64,000 nucleotides of DNA, from the NCBI GenBank assembly GCA_963728895.1, contig CAVSLM010000001.1:434001-498000 (forward strand), in the 5' to 3' direction. Origin of the DNA: CAVSLM01 sp963728895. Its GTDB lineage: Bacteria > Pseudomonadota > Gammaproteobacteria > JBBQDK01. Below, piece after piece: positions 15,616 to 28,483 of this stretch (position 1 is its first letter; each line of letters begins with the position of its first letter). Made by a program: the position numbers and the translations under genes. The notes beneath the pieces were generated by a model. The model made no database searches, was not told the DNA's origin, and saw nothing but the letters and a program-made list of their open reading frames with translations.

Positions 15616-17277
15616 ATGTTGAACGACACGCCGGCGTGGCAGGCCCTGCAGGTGCATCAGGCCGAAATCGCCCCGCTGCACATGCGCGACCTGTTCGCCC
15701 GGGACGCGCAGCGCTACGAGCGCTTTTCGCAGCAAACGGACGCCATCCTGCTCGACTACTCCAAGAACCGCATCACGGCGCAAACGATGTCGCTGCTGCT
15801 GGAGCTCGCGCGCCAGGCGCGTGTCGAGGAATGGACCGAGCGCATGTTCAAGGGTGAGAAGATCAATGTCACCGAGGGCCGCGCCGTGCTGCACACCGCG
15901 CTGCGCAACCGCAGCAACGAGCCGGTGCGCGTCGACGGCAGGGACGTGATGCCGGAGGTGAACGCCGTGCTGGCCCACATGCGCGAGTTCACCGCGGCGG
16001 TACGCGGCGGCGCGTGGCGCGGATATTCCGGAAAGCCCATCCGTGACGTCATCAACCTCGGCATCGGCGGCTCGGATCTCGGACCTGCCATGGTCACCGA
16101 GGCGCTGACGCCCTACGGCCACGAAGGGCCGCGTCTGCACTTCGTCTCCAACGTGGACGGAACCGACCTCGCCGAGGCCCTGCGGCGCGTCGAGGCGCAG
16201 ACCACGCTGTTCGTGGTCGCCTCGAAGACTTTCACCACCCAGGAGACCCTCACCAATGCGCACAGCGCGCGGCGCTGGCTGCTGGACGCCATGGGCAGCG
16301 AGGCGGCCATCGCCCGGCATTTCGTTGCAGTCTCCACCAACGGGCCCGAGGTCGAGAAGTTCGGCATCGACCGCGCCAACATGTTCGAATTCTGGGACTG
16401 GGTGGGCGGGCGCTACTCGCTGTGGTCGGCGATCGGGCTGCCCATCGCGCTCAGCATCGGCATGGACCGCTTCGAGGAGATGCTGGCGGGTGCCCATGCC
16501 ATGGACCGCCATTTCCGCAGCACGGACCTGGAGCGCAACCTGCCGGTGATCCTGGCGCTGCTCGGCATCTGGTACCACAACTTCTTCGCCGCCGAGACCC
16601 ACGCCATCCTGCCCTACGATCAGTACCTGCGCCGGTTCCCGGCTTACCTGCAGCAAGGGGATATGGAGAGCAACGGCAAGCGCGTGACCCGCGACGGTGA
16701 GCCGGTGGCCTACACCACGGGGCCGGTGATCTGGGGTGAGCCCGGCACCAATGGCCAGCATGCGTTCTACCAGCTGCTGCACCAGGGCACGCGACTGGTA
16801 CCGGCCGACTTCATCGCCCCCATGGCGAGCCACAACCCCCTGGGCGAGCATCACCCGATCCTGCTGTCGAACTTCTTCGCCCAGACCGAGGCGCTGATGC
16901 GCGGCAAGACCGGACAGGAGGCGCGCGCGGAGCTCGAGGCCCAGGGGCTTTCCGGTCCGGCGCTCGAGGCCGTGCGTCCGCACCGGGTGTTCCCCGGCAA
17001 CCGCCCCAGCAACTCCATGCTGCTCGAGCGCATCACCCCCTATACCCTCGGGTCGCTGATCGCCCTGTACGAGCACAAGATCTTCGTGCAGGGCATCGTG
17101 TGGAACGTCAACTCCTTCGACCAGTGGGGCGTGGAACTCGGCAAGCAGCTGGCCCGCGCCATCCTGCCGCAGCTCGCCGGCGCCACGCCGGCCGGGACCG
17201 GCCACGACGCTTCCACGCGCGGGCTGATTGAGCATTACCGGCGCTTCCGCACGATCGACACGGACGCGTCGCGATAG
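15616..17277 (+). CDS. pgi: glucose-6-phosphate isomerase
   Basis: Interconverts glucose 6-phosphate and fructose 6-phosphate. A 553-residue protein collinear with the E. coli type. Motifs: INLGIGGSDLGPAMV (substrate phosphate loop), WVGGRYSLWSAIGLPI, the catalytic Glu in GEPGTNGQHAFYQL, and the C-terminal signature NSFDQWGVELGKQLA. It starts 34 bp after zwf and probably shares its transcript. Confidence 0.96.
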   Translation: MLNDTPAWQALQVHQAEIAPLHMRDLFARDAQRYERFSQQTDAILLDYSKNRITAQTMSLLLELARQARVEEWTERMFKGEKINVTEGRAVLHTALRNRSNEPVRVDGRDVMPEVNAVLAHMREFTAAVRGGAWRGYSGKPIRDVINLGIGGSDLGPAMVTEALTPYGHEGPRLHFVSNVDGTDLAEALRRVEAQTTLFVVASKTFTTQETLTNAHSARRWLLDAMGSEAAIARHFVAVSTNGPEVEKFGIDRANMFEFWDWVGGRYSLWSAIGLPIALSIGMDRFEEMLAGAHAMDRHFRSTDLERNLPVILALLGIWYHNFFAAETHAILPYDQYLRRFPAYLQQGDMESNGKRVTRDGEPVAYTTGPVIWGEPGTNGQHAFYQLLHQGTRLVPADFIAPMASHNPLGEHHPILLSNFFAQTEALMRGKTGQEARAELEAQGLSGPALEAVRPHRVFPGNRPSNSMLLERITPYTLGSLIALYEHKIFVQGIVWNVNSFDQWGVELGKQLARAILPQLAGATPAGTGHDASTRGLIEHYRRFRTIDTDASR

Positions 17278-17368
17278 CACTGCTACACTTGACTGACCAC
17301 CGACGAGGCTGGTGCTGAACTCGCCGGGGACTTCCGCACTGATTTGGGGACTATTGGAGCACTGTCGC

Positions 17369-17836
17369 ATGGGGCCACTGCCACCAGGATCCTTGCCGGA
17401 GCCCGGCGCTTGCCTGTCCGAGGGCCTGGAGCGGTTCCGGCGCGCCGATTGGAACGGCGCACTGGAGCAGTTTCAACGCTTTGAGGCGCACACGCATGAC
17501 TGGGATCCGCTGGTTCACGTCAGCCGTTCCTACCACGGCCTCGCCCGGGTGATGATGGGCGACGACCGGGGGGTTTTTCTGTGCCGCAAGGCGGCCGGAT
17601 GCGCCACCGGAGAAGCGGACCTGTTCTACAACCTGGCGGTCGTGGAAATGCGCCTCAACCAGCGCCGCCGGGCGGTGGCGGCGTTGCACCGCGCGCTGAT
17701 GCTCGCTCCGAGCGATCCCAAGGTGCTGCGGCTGCGCCAGCACCTGCGCGTGCGCCGGCGTCAGCCGATTCCCTTCCTGCCGCGCAACCATGTGCTGAAT
17801 CGTTTCATTGGTAAGCTGCTGCGGCGCAGCCAGTGA
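17369..17836 (+). CDS. small tetratricopeptide-like hypothetical protein
   Basis: About 155 residues with no signal peptide. It contains helical TPR-like segments (LERFRRADWNGALEQFQRFEAH, then DLFYNLAVVEMRLNQRRRAVAALHRALMLAPSDPKVLRLRQHL) and a very basic C-terminus (RVRRRQPI, LLRRSQ). A GTG at 17312 would add 19 residues; the ATG at 17369 has GGAG 9 bases upstream. The spacing of Ala/Leu/Tyr fits two or three TPR units that would bind a partner protein. The function is unknown. It lies between pgi and miaB on the same strand. Confidence 0.65.
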   Translation: MGPLPPGSLPEPGACLSEGLERFRRADWNGALEQFQRFEAHTHDWDPLVHVSRSYHGLARVMMGDDRGVFLCRKAAGCATGEADLFYNLAVVEMRLNQRRRAVAALHRALMLAPSDPKVLRLRQHLRVRRRQPIPFLPRNHVLNRFIGKLLRRSQ

Positions 17837-17904
17837 GCGGGTGCGGTGGAAAGCCGCGGACGGCAGTAGTACCTTAACGCATTTCGCGCAGCGGCTGCGG
17901 GAGC

Positions 17905-19276
17905 ATGGCGGGCAGGCTTTTCATCAAGACTTTCGGCTGTCAGATGAACGAGTACGACTCGGCACGCATGGCCGAGCTGCTCGCCGCCACCCACGGCCTC
18001 ACCCTGACCGGCGCACCCGAGCAGGCCGACGTGCTGCTGCTCAACACCTGTTCGATCCGCGAGAAGGCGCAGGAGAAGGTGTTCTCGCAGCTCGGCCAGT
18101 GGCGCCATCTCAAGCATGCCCGCCCGGGACTGATCATTGGCGTCGGCGGTTGCGTGGCCAGCCAGGAGGGCGAGGCGCTGCGCCGTCGTGCGCCGTACGT
18201 GGACGTGGTGTTCGGGCCGCAGACCCTGCACCGGCTGCCGCAGCTGATCGAGGCCGCCCGTGCCCGGCGCGCGCCGGTGATCGACGTCTCCTTCCCCGAG
18301 ATCGAAAAATTCGACGCCCTGCCGGCGCCGCGCGCCGAGGGGCCGAGCGCCTTCGTCTCGGTGATGGAGGGCTGCAGCAAGTACTGCACCTTCTGCGTGG
18401 TGCCCTACACTCGCGGCGAGGAGGTGAGCCGCCCCTTCGACGACGTGCTCGCCGAGGTTGCCGGGCTGGCCGCCCAGGGCGTACGCGAGGTGACCCTGCT
18501 CGGACAGAACGTCAACGCCTACCGGGGACTGATGCACGACGGCACCACGGCCGACCTCGCGCTGCTGATCGAGTATCTGGCGGCGGTCGACGGCATCGCG
18601 CGCATCCGCTACACGACCTCGCATCCCCTGGAATTGAGCGAGCGCCTGATCCGGGTCTACGCCGAGGTGCCGGCGCTGGTGAGCCATCTGCACCTGCCGG
18701 TGCAAAGCGGGTCGGACCGCATCCTGGCGCTCATGAAGCGCGGCCACACCGCCGCCGAGTACCGCGACCGGGTGCGCCGGCTGCGGGCCGTGCGCCCCGA
18801 TCTCAGCCTTTCCTCGGATTTCATCGTCGGGTTTCCCGGTGAAACCGAAGCCGATTTCCGCGATACCCTGGAGCTGATCGAGGCGGTCGGCTTCGACCAG
18901 TCCTACAGCTTCATCTATAGTCCTCGTCCCGGCACGCCGGCGGCGGCGTGGCCGGATGACGTCGCCCATGAGATCAAGCAGCAGCGCCTGTACCGGCTCC
19001 AGGAGGCGATCGGCAAACACGCCGCCGCGATCGCCGCTGCCATGGTGGGCAGCGTGCAACGCGTGCTGGTGGAAGGTCCCTCGCGGCGCGATCAGGCCAT
19101 GCTGGCCGGGCGCACCGAGAACAACCGCGTGGTCAACTTCGCCGCAGATCACAGCCTGATTGGTGAGCTCGTCGACCTGCGGATCACCGAAGCCCTGCCG
19201 AACTCGCTGCGCGGCGTGCTGCACAGCTCCGGACGCGGTCCGGCGTTCGGCCTGAAGCGAAACGTCCGCACAGCGC

Positions 19277-19280
<4 letters not shown>
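17905..19280 (+). CDS. miaB: tRNA-2-methylthio-N6-dimethylallyladenosine synthase, stop codon lost
   Basis: Radical-SAM methylthiotransferase that modifies i6A37 of tRNAs. The UPF0004 domain carries the three cluster Cys (FGCQMN, NTCSIRE, GGCVAS). The radical-SAM CxxxCxxC is in GCSKYCTFC, and a TRAM domain follows to about residue 435 (VVNFAADHSLIGELVDLRITEAL). The frame has no stop where MiaB proteins normally end. It reads on through phoL to 20238, giving an implausible 777 residues. A TGA at 19278-19280 in the neighbouring frame overlaps the phoL TTG start (TTGA), so I infer one indel between about 19215 and 19277 and place the end there. Confidence 0.88.
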
Positions 19281-20234
<954 letters not shown>

Positions 20235-20260
<26 letters not shown>

Positions 20261-20828
20261 TCCGGCGCGCGCCGCCTCGCGCAACCGTCCGGCGGCCACG
20301 GTGCGCAGCGCCGTGCCAGGGGTGGCGGTGCAGTATGCGGCCTCGCGGCGCGGCGTGCCGGCGCCCGCCAGCCTGCGCCGCTTCGCGGCGGCGGCGCTCG
20401 GCACGCGACGCTCGGAGCTGGTGATCCGCGTGGTGGACACGCCGGAGAGCGCAGCGCTCAACGCCACCTACCGCGGCAAGGCGGGTCCGACCAACGTGCT
20501 GTCCTTTACGTACAATGCGCCGCCCGCGACGCGGCTGCTCGGCGACCTGGTCATCTGCGCGCCGGTGGTGGCGCGCGAGGCGCGCGCCCAGGGCAAGGCG
20601 CCGCGTGCCCACTGGGCGCACATGGTGGTGCACGGCGTGCTGCACCTGCGCGGCTACGATCATCAGGAAGAGGCCGAGGCGCGGCGAATGGAGGCGCTTG
20701 AACGGCGGTGCCTGGCACGGTTAGGCTATCCTGACCCCTATGGCAGGGAAGACGGCAGGCCGGTGGAAGGATCCGGGGCGAGGCGCTCGCGCCCGGGGCG
20801 GCCCACCCCCAACCTGCGCAGACCATGA
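20235..20828 (+). CDS. ybeY: endoribonuclease / rRNA maturation factor
   Basis: A 197-residue UPF0054 protein. The zinc site is HGVLHLRGYDH (three His), with the upstream RGKAGPTNVLSF typical of the family. It acts in 16S rRNA 3'-end maturation and 70S quality control. The C-terminal 35 residues (Arg/Pro-rich) and the first 25 residues exceed the usual length of about 155 and have no recognisable motif. It overlaps phoL at its 5' end and corC by 4 bp at its 3' end. Confidence 0.92.
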
Positions 20829-21694
20829 AAGAAGACCGACCTAGTAACGGTTCCGGCCAACGCTCATGGCTCGAGCGGCTGAGTCAGGCGCTCCTCGGCG
20901 AGCCGAAAGATCGCGAACAGCTGGTCGAGTTGCTGCGGGACCTGCAGCAGCGCGGGCTGTTCGATGCCGACGCGCTGGGCATGATCGAGGGCGTGCTGCA
21001 GGTCAGCGAGATGCAAGTGCGTGACATCATGATCCCGCGCTCGCAGATGGTGGTGGTGGCCCGCGATGCTTCTCCCGACCAGCTGCTGCCGGTCATCGTG
21101 GAATCCGGACACTCCCGCTTTCCGGTGATCGGCGAGAGCCGCGACGAGGTGGTCGGCATCCTGCTCGCAAAGGATCTGCTGCGCTTCTGCGCCGCCGACG
21201 ACGGCTTCAATCTGCGCGAAGTGCTGCGCACCCCGGTGTTCGTGCCCGAGAGCAAGCGGCTCAACGTGCTGCTGAAGGAGTTCCGGTCGAGCCGCAACCA
21301 CATGGCCATCGTGGTCGATGAGTACGGCGGGGTGGCGGGGATCGTCACCATCGAGGACGTGCTCGAGCAGATCGTCGGCGAGATCGAGGACGAGCACGAC
21401 ATCGACGAAGACCTGTTCGTGCTCAAGCACGGAGAGGATCACTACACGGTCAAGGCCCTCACCCCCATCCAGGACTTCAACGAATACTTCGGCAGTGACT
21501 TCAGCGACGAGGAATTCGACACCATCGGTGGCCTGGTGATGAACGCCTTCGGCCATCTGCCCAAGCGCGGTGAGGGCGTGAGCATCGACCGCTTCCTGTT
21601 CAAGGTGATCCGCGCCGACAATCGCCGCATCCACCTGCTGAGGGTTTCCTTGCTTCCCGAGGACGCCGCCGCCGACGCGACACCCGCCGCCTGA
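20825..21694 (+). CDS. corC: CorC/HlyC-type CBS-domain protein
   Basis: A 289-residue cytoplasmic protein. Two CBS domains begin at VRDIMIPRSQMVVV (about residues 60-190; second repeat LREVLRTPVFVPES), followed by EYGGVAGIVTIEDVLEQIVGEI and a C-terminal CorC_HlyC domain (VKALTPIQDFNEYFG). It lacks the membrane DUF21 domain. The E. coli homologue (YbeX/CorC) is linked to Mg/Co efflux and ribosome metabolism. It sits in the conserved phoL-ybeY-corC-lnt order, and its ATG overlaps the ybeY stop. Confidence 0.92.
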   Translation: MKEDRPSNGSGQRSWLERLSQALLGEPKDREQLVELLRDLQQRGLFDADALGMIEGVLQVSEMQVRDIMIPRSQMVVVARDASPDQLLPVIVESGHSRFPVIGESRDEVVGILLAKDLLRFCAADDGFNLREVLRTPVFVPESKRLNVLLKEFRSSRNHMAIVVDEYGGVAGIVTIEDVLEQIVGEIEDEHDIDEDLFVLKHGEDHYTVKALTPIQDFNEYFGSDFSDEEFDTIGGLVMNAFGHLPKRGEGVSIDRFLFKVIRADNRRIHLLRVSLLPEDAAADATPAA

Positions 21695-21720
21695 GGCGCG
21701 CCACCGCTTCCGACTCCGCG

Positions 21721-23268
21721 ATGAAGCACTTGTGGAAATGGTCGCGTCCCGGCTGGCCGGGCGATGTCGTGGCGCTTGCGGCGGGCGCGCTGGCGCCTCT
21801 CGCCTATGCGCCCTTCGGCTGGTATCCCGTCACCGTGTTGAGCGTGGCGCTGCTCTTCGTCTCCTGGGAGGGCCTGAGCGCCACTCAGGCCCTGCGGCGC
21901 GGCTGGTGGTTCGGGCTCGGCATGTTCGGTGCCGGCGTATGCTGGGTCTACATCTCCATCCACGAATTCGGCGGTGCGCCCGCGCCGCTGGCCCTGCTCA
22001 TCACCGCGGGGCTCATTGTCTATCTGGCGTTGTACCCGGGGCTGGTGGGCTACCTGGCGACGCGTTTCTTTCCGTCTCCCGATGGCGTGCGCACGCTGCT
22101 GGTGTTGCCGGCTGCGTGGGTGCTGCTGGAATGGGTGCGCGGATGGTTCTTGACCGGGTTCCCGTGGCTGGCGCTCGGTTACAGCCAGAGCGACGCGCCG
22201 CTCGCCGGGCTCGCGCCGCTGCTCGGGGTATACGGGGTCGGTGCGGCGGTGGCGTGGAGCGCCGCGCTGCTGGTGTGGACGGTGCGGGGACGCGATCGGC
22301 AGCGCGCGTATGCGCTGCTCGGCGTGCTGGTGCTGTGGGGCGGGGCGGCCCTGCTGCAGCACGACGTCGACTGGACGCGGCCGACCGGCAAGCCGGTACG
22401 TGCAGTGCTGCTGCAAGGCAACATCTCGCAGGCGGTCAAATGGGAGCTCGACCAGCGCGTGCCGACACTCGAGCGCTACCTCGACCTGACCCGCGAGCAC
22501 TGGAACGCCGACCTCATCGTGTGGCCGGAGACGGCCATTCCGGTCTTCTATCACCAGGTGGCGGACAAGTTCGTGGCGCGACTCGAGCAGCTCGCGCGCG
22601 AGCACGGCACGGACCTGCTGGTCGGCATCCCGGTGCTGGACCGCGACCGGTGGAATTACTACAACGCCATGATGAGTCTTGGCCGCGAGCGCGGCTTCTA
22701 CTACAAGCGCCACCTGGTGCCGTTCGGCGAATACCTGCCGCTGCGCAAGACGCTTGGCGGGGTGCTGGAGTTCATGAACATTCCGATGTCCGATTTCAGC
22801 TCCGGCGGCGCCGATCAGCCGCTGCTTCGGGTGGCGGGCTACCCGGTCGGCATCTCCATCTGCTTCGAGGCCGCGTTCGGCGAGGAAATCATACGCGAGC
22901 TGCCGCAGGCGGCCTTCCTGGTCAACGTGAGCAACGATGCCTGGTTCGGCAACTCGCTCGCCCCCCACCAGCACTTGCAGATTGCGCGCATGCGTGCGCT
23001 GGAGACCGGGCGCTACCTGCTGCGCGCCACCAACACCGGCATCTCCGCCATCATCGACGACCGGGGCCGGGTGGTCACGCGCTCCGCGCAGTTCACCGTC
23101 GCCGCCCTCACCGGCAAGGTGCAGCCGCGTGCCGGCGCCACCCCCTACGTGCGGTTTGGCAATCGCCCCGTCGTCGCGCTGGCGGTGCTGGCGCTCGCGC
23201 TGGCATTGCTGATGCGCGCGCGGCGCGCCCGTGCCGCCGCCGCTGTCGCCGCCGTGGAGGATCCCTAG
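21721..23268 (+). CDS. lnt: apolipoprotein N-acyltransferase
   Basis: Inner-membrane enzyme that transfers the third acyl chain to the N-terminal Cys of lipoproteins. The 515-residue protein has five or six N-terminal transmembrane helices, then a periplasmic nitrilase-like domain with the Glu-Lys-Cys triad (VWPETAIP; YKRHLVPFGEYLP; SICFEAAFGE), and a last helix near 475-500. It follows corC by 26 bp. The TAG stop (23266-23268) overlaps the first bases of repeat element R2, so the element may have supplied the stop. Confidence 0.95.
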   Translation: MKHLWKWSRPGWPGDVVALAAGALAPLAYAPFGWYPVTVLSVALLFVSWEGLSATQALRRGWWFGLGMFGAGVCWVYISIHEFGGAPAPLALLITAGLIVYLALYPGLVGYLATRFFPSPDGVRTLLVLPAAWVLLEWVRGWFLTGFPWLALGYSQSDAPLAGLAPLLGVYGVGAAVAWSAALLVWTVRGRDRQRAYALLGVLVLWGGAALLQHDVDWTRPTGKPVRAVLLQGNISQAVKWELDQRVPTLERYLDLTREHWNADLIVWPETAIPVFYHQVADKFVARLEQLAREHGTDLLVGIPVLDRDRWNYYNAMMSLGRERGFYYKRHLVPFGEYLPLRKTLGGVLEFMNIPMSDFSSGGADQPLLRVAGYPVGISICFEAAFGEEIIRELPQAAFLVNVSNDAWFGNSLAPHQHLQIARMRALETGRYLLRATNTGISAIIDDRGRVVTRSAQFTVAALTGKVQPRAGATPYVRFGNRPVVALAVLALALALLMRARRARAAAAVAAVEDP

Positions 23269-23456
23269 CCCGGAAATCTCGCCAGCATCCCGGGAGCGGG
23301 CGGAATTCGCAGCGGAAACCGCCAGAACCGGGATAGGCCGGCGGCGTGAACACTGCGTCATCATCATCGTTCGACGATCGCAAAGAATGCCAGATCTTCC
23401 CCGCGATCCACTCAGTTACCGTCCAGCCGCCGGCCGGCCGGTGATGTCCTGGTTCT
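23267..23456 (+). mobile_element. MITE-like interspersed element, copy R2 (shortened)
   Basis: The left terminal repeat AGCCCGGAAATCTCGCCAGC (23267-23286) differs from the R3 end by one base. The right end (23437-23456) is decayed. Relative to R1/R3, about 75 bp are deleted after the left GGCGGAATTCGCAG segment, removing the GTAGC/GCTAC hairpin. The right half (GGGATAGGCCGGCGGCGTGAAC..., AAAGAATGCCAGATCTTCC) is well preserved. It lies between the convergent lnt and zinc-ribbon genes, where its hairpins could help termination. Confidence 0.75.
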
Positions 23457-23581
23457 GGCGGCTTCTCGCTCGCCATGGAGGACGTGCCGGACAACGCGAC
23501 CGAAGCCCTCGCCACACGTTGGCCCGCCCCGGAGCGCCTTGTGTACGGCCGCTCTTCCATTTGCTGCGGAGGGTGTAGCGC

Positions 23582-24118
23582 TCAGGCGGTGCCGGTTTCC
23601 CGGTCGAGCACCCGGCGGAACTCGGTATTGTGGCAGCGCGGGCAGGTCGGGATGCGCGCTGTGTGATGGAAGTGGATGAGCTTGTCGCACTCGGCGCACT
23701 GCAGGGTTCCGGGTCCGGTGATCTCTCCGGTGTGGTACTGCGGTGCCTCGCGCGCCTCCTGCTCCAGCTGCAGCAGCTCGAGCTTGGTGCGGTCGGCGGC
23801 TGCGGCAAACATGTCAAGCAGCCGGTCTTCGATCAGCTCCAGGTCGAAGCGCAGCCACGCGGCAAGATCGCTCCCCGACTCGGCGAGGAATCCCCCGGCA
23901 TCCTGCAGGTCGCGCTGCACATAGCTCGCGATCCGGTCGGCCTCTTCGCGCCCCAGCTCGCCGAGCTCCACGGCGCGGTCCCGCGCCTCCTCGATGGAGC
24001 GCTGCAACGTCGGCATGGCGTCCTGCTCGGCCTGATCGAAGCGCGCCCGCACCCGCTCGATCATGCGGTTGTAGGCCGTGATGAGCCGGTTGTCGTGCTC
24101 CGATCTGGTATCGTTCAT
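23582..24118 (-). CDS. zinc-ribbon DUF1451-family protein
   Basis: A 178-residue protein like E. coli YbeL. The N-terminal two thirds are charged and probably helical/coiled-coil (YNRMIERVRARFDQAEQD). The C-terminus has a zinc ribbon with two Cys-X2-Cys knuckles (LQCAECDKLIHFH and IPTCPRCHNTEFRR). ATG at 24118 is chosen because the conserved part begins shortly after it. It is divergent from leuS, as ybeL is close to leuS in E. coli. The function is unknown. Confidence 0.88.
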   Translation of the reverse strand: MNDTRSEHDNRLITAYNRMIERVRARFDQAEQDAMPTLQRSIEEARDRAVELGELGREEADRIASYVQRDLQDAGGFLAESGSDLAAWLRFDLELIEDRLLDMFAAAADRTKLELLQLEQEAREAPQYHTGEITGPGTLQCAECDKLIHFHHTARIPTCPRCHNTEFRRVLDRETGTA

Positions 24119-24262
24119 GGAGGGCGTCCGTGGTCGTGCTCTGCAGCCATAGTCTGTACCAGGCGCGCACGGTTGGAAAGGCCGCGGCGGTTGCGGTGAG
24201 GGAGCGGCTGCACATCGGCGCGCCGAACGGTGCGGCTCGCGCACCCGCGCTGCGCAGCAGCG

Positions 24263-24292
24263 TTGTTCCGCGCGCGGGCGCTACGGTATGCT
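24263..24292 (+). promoter_or_regulatory. possible sigma-70-type promoter for leuS
   Basis: TTGTTC (24263-24268), an 18-base spacer and TATGCT (24287-24292) lie about 30 bp before the leuS start, in the divergent gap with the zinc-ribbon gene. This is a consensus match by eye only. Confidence 0.3.
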
Positions 24293-24325
24293 TGCAGCTT
24301 TCTCCGCCGCGGCGCAATGCTCGAC

Positions 24326-26834
<2,509 letters not shown>

Positions 26835-26838
<4 letters not shown>

Positions 26839-27377
26839 GCGCAGGGCGCGCGGCTCGCGTAGTGCGCCCTGTGGTCCTGGCACTGGCGGTGCTGGTGCTC
26901 GGTGCCTGCGGCTTTCATCTGCGCGGGGGCGTCGCGCTGCCCCCGGCCATGCAGTACACGCGAATCGTGATCGGCAACCCGTACAGCCCGCTCGCGAGCG
27001 ACCTGCGCCGCGCGCTGCAGGCCTCGGGCGTGACCGTCACCGAGAACCCGGACCTCGCCACCGCCTCGCTGCAGATTCTGGGGGAGAGCACCAACCGCCG
27101 CGTGGTGTCGGTGGACGCGCAGGGCAAGGCGCGCGAATTCGAGCTGCAGTACAAGGTCGAATTCGTCGCGACCGGCAAGGGGGCCCAGCCCTTGGTGAAG
27201 CGCCAGGCGGTAACGCTGGTTCGCGAATACCTCTACGACGAAAATGAAGTGCTCGGTACCGCCGGCGAGGAGGATGTGCTGCTGCGCGACATGCGCCATG
27301 ACATGGTGCGTCTGATCCTCACCCGTCTGGAGGCGAGCAGCTCGAGCGCCGCCGCCGCGGGCAGTGCCGGCGGATAG
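26835..27377 (+). CDS. lptE: LPS-assembly lipoprotein LptE
   Basis: Outer-membrane lipoprotein that plugs LptD during LPS insertion. 180 residues with a lipobox (LVLGAC, Cys about residue 26) followed by the characteristic GFHLRGGVALPPAMQ. Conserved strands follow (YTRIVIG, ASLQILGE, REFELQYKVEF). The Ser/Ala-rich C-terminus is low complexity. It overlaps leuS by 4 bp and precedes holA, the usual gammaproteobacterial order. Confidence 0.92.
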
Positions 27378-27394
27378 GTGCCGGCCGGAGCGTC

Positions 27395-28483
27395 GTGAAC
27401 CTGAAGCCCGAACAGCTTGGTGCACACCTGCAGCGCGGGTTGGCGCCGATCTACGTGATCAGCGGGGCCGAGCCCCTGCTGGTGCAGGAGGCGGCCGACG
27501 CAGTACGCACCGCGGCGCGCGAGCGCGGTTACACGGATCGCGAAGTGCTGCAGGTCGCGGCCGGCTTCGACTGGGACGGCCTGCTGCAATCGGCGGCCAG
27601 TCCCTCGCTGTTCGCCGAGCGACGCATCCTGGAGCTGCGATTGGCCGCTGCAAAGCCGGGCGAGGCGGGCGCCCGCGCACTCCTCGCCTATGCTGCGCGG
27701 CCCGCCGAGGACGTCCTGCTGATGGTGGTCTGCGGCAAGCTGGAAAAGGACAGCCGTCAGAGTCGCTGGCTCAGTGCCCTGGAGCAGGCCGGCGTGGCGG
27801 TCCAGGTCTGGCCGGTGAGCCCACAGGCCCTCCCGCAATGGATCGCCGCGCGCATGCGCCAGCGCGGCCTGCAGCCGACCGCCGATGCCGTGGCGCTGCT
27901 TGCCGGGCGCGTCGAGGGCAACCTGCTGGCCGCGGCACGCGAGGTCGACAAGCTGGTACTGTTGCACGAAGGGGGTGCGATCGATGCAGCGGCGGTCGCG
28001 GCCGCGGTATCGGACAGCGCGCGCTTCGACGTGTTCGCGCTGGTGGACGCGGCACTCACCGGCGATGCGGCGCGCAGCCTGCGCATCCTCGACGGCCTGC
28101 GTGCCGAAGGCGTGGAAGCGGTGCTGGTGGTCTGGGCGCTCGCGCGCGAGCTGCGGCTGGTGGCCGGTGTGGCATTCGCGCAGTCCCGGGGGGCCAGTCC
28201 GGAGCGGGCGCTGCAGGCGGCCAAGGTCTGGCAGCAGCGCCAGGCCGTGATCGGTGCCGCCGTGCGACGCGCCGCGAGTGGGCCCGCGCCGTGGCGGGCG
28301 CTGCTGCTGCACTGCGCGCGCGTCGACCGGATGGTCAAGGGCGTGGAGGCGGGCAGTCCCTGGGACGAGCTGTTACAATTGGTCCTGAAAATGGCGCATC
28401 TGAGCGCGGGACGCGCCGCGGAGCACGACACGCGCAGGACAGCGCATCGCGCGCCCTCCAGATCCCAGAACAGGTCAGCGTAA
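27395..28483 (+). CDS. holA: DNA polymerase III delta subunit
   Basis: Clamp-loader subunit that opens the beta clamp. 362 residues with a GTG start. N-terminal MNLKPEQLGAHLQRGLAPIYVISGAEPLLVQEA and the conserved FDVFALVDAALTGD in the middle match HolA. The C-terminal helical domain ends with a basic tail (HRAPSRSQNRSA) longer than usual. It starts 17 bp after lptE. Its TAA stop overlaps the proA ATG by one base (TAATG). Confidence 0.9.
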   Translation: MNLKPEQLGAHLQRGLAPIYVISGAEPLLVQEAADAVRTAARERGYTDREVLQVAAGFDWDGLLQSAASPSLFAERRILELRLAAAKPGEAGARALLAYAARPAEDVLLMVVCGKLEKDSRQSRWLSALEQAGVAVQVWPVSPQALPQWIAARMRQRGLQPTADAVALLAGRVEGNLLAAAREVDKLVLLHEGGAIDAAAVAAAVSDSARFDVFALVDAALTGDAARSLRILDGLRAEGVEAVLVVWALARELRLVAGVAFAQSRGASPERALQAAKVWQQRQAVIGAAVRRAASGPAPWRALLLHCARVDRMVKGVEAGSPWDELLQLVLKMAHLSAGRAAEHDTRRTAHRAPSRSQNRSA

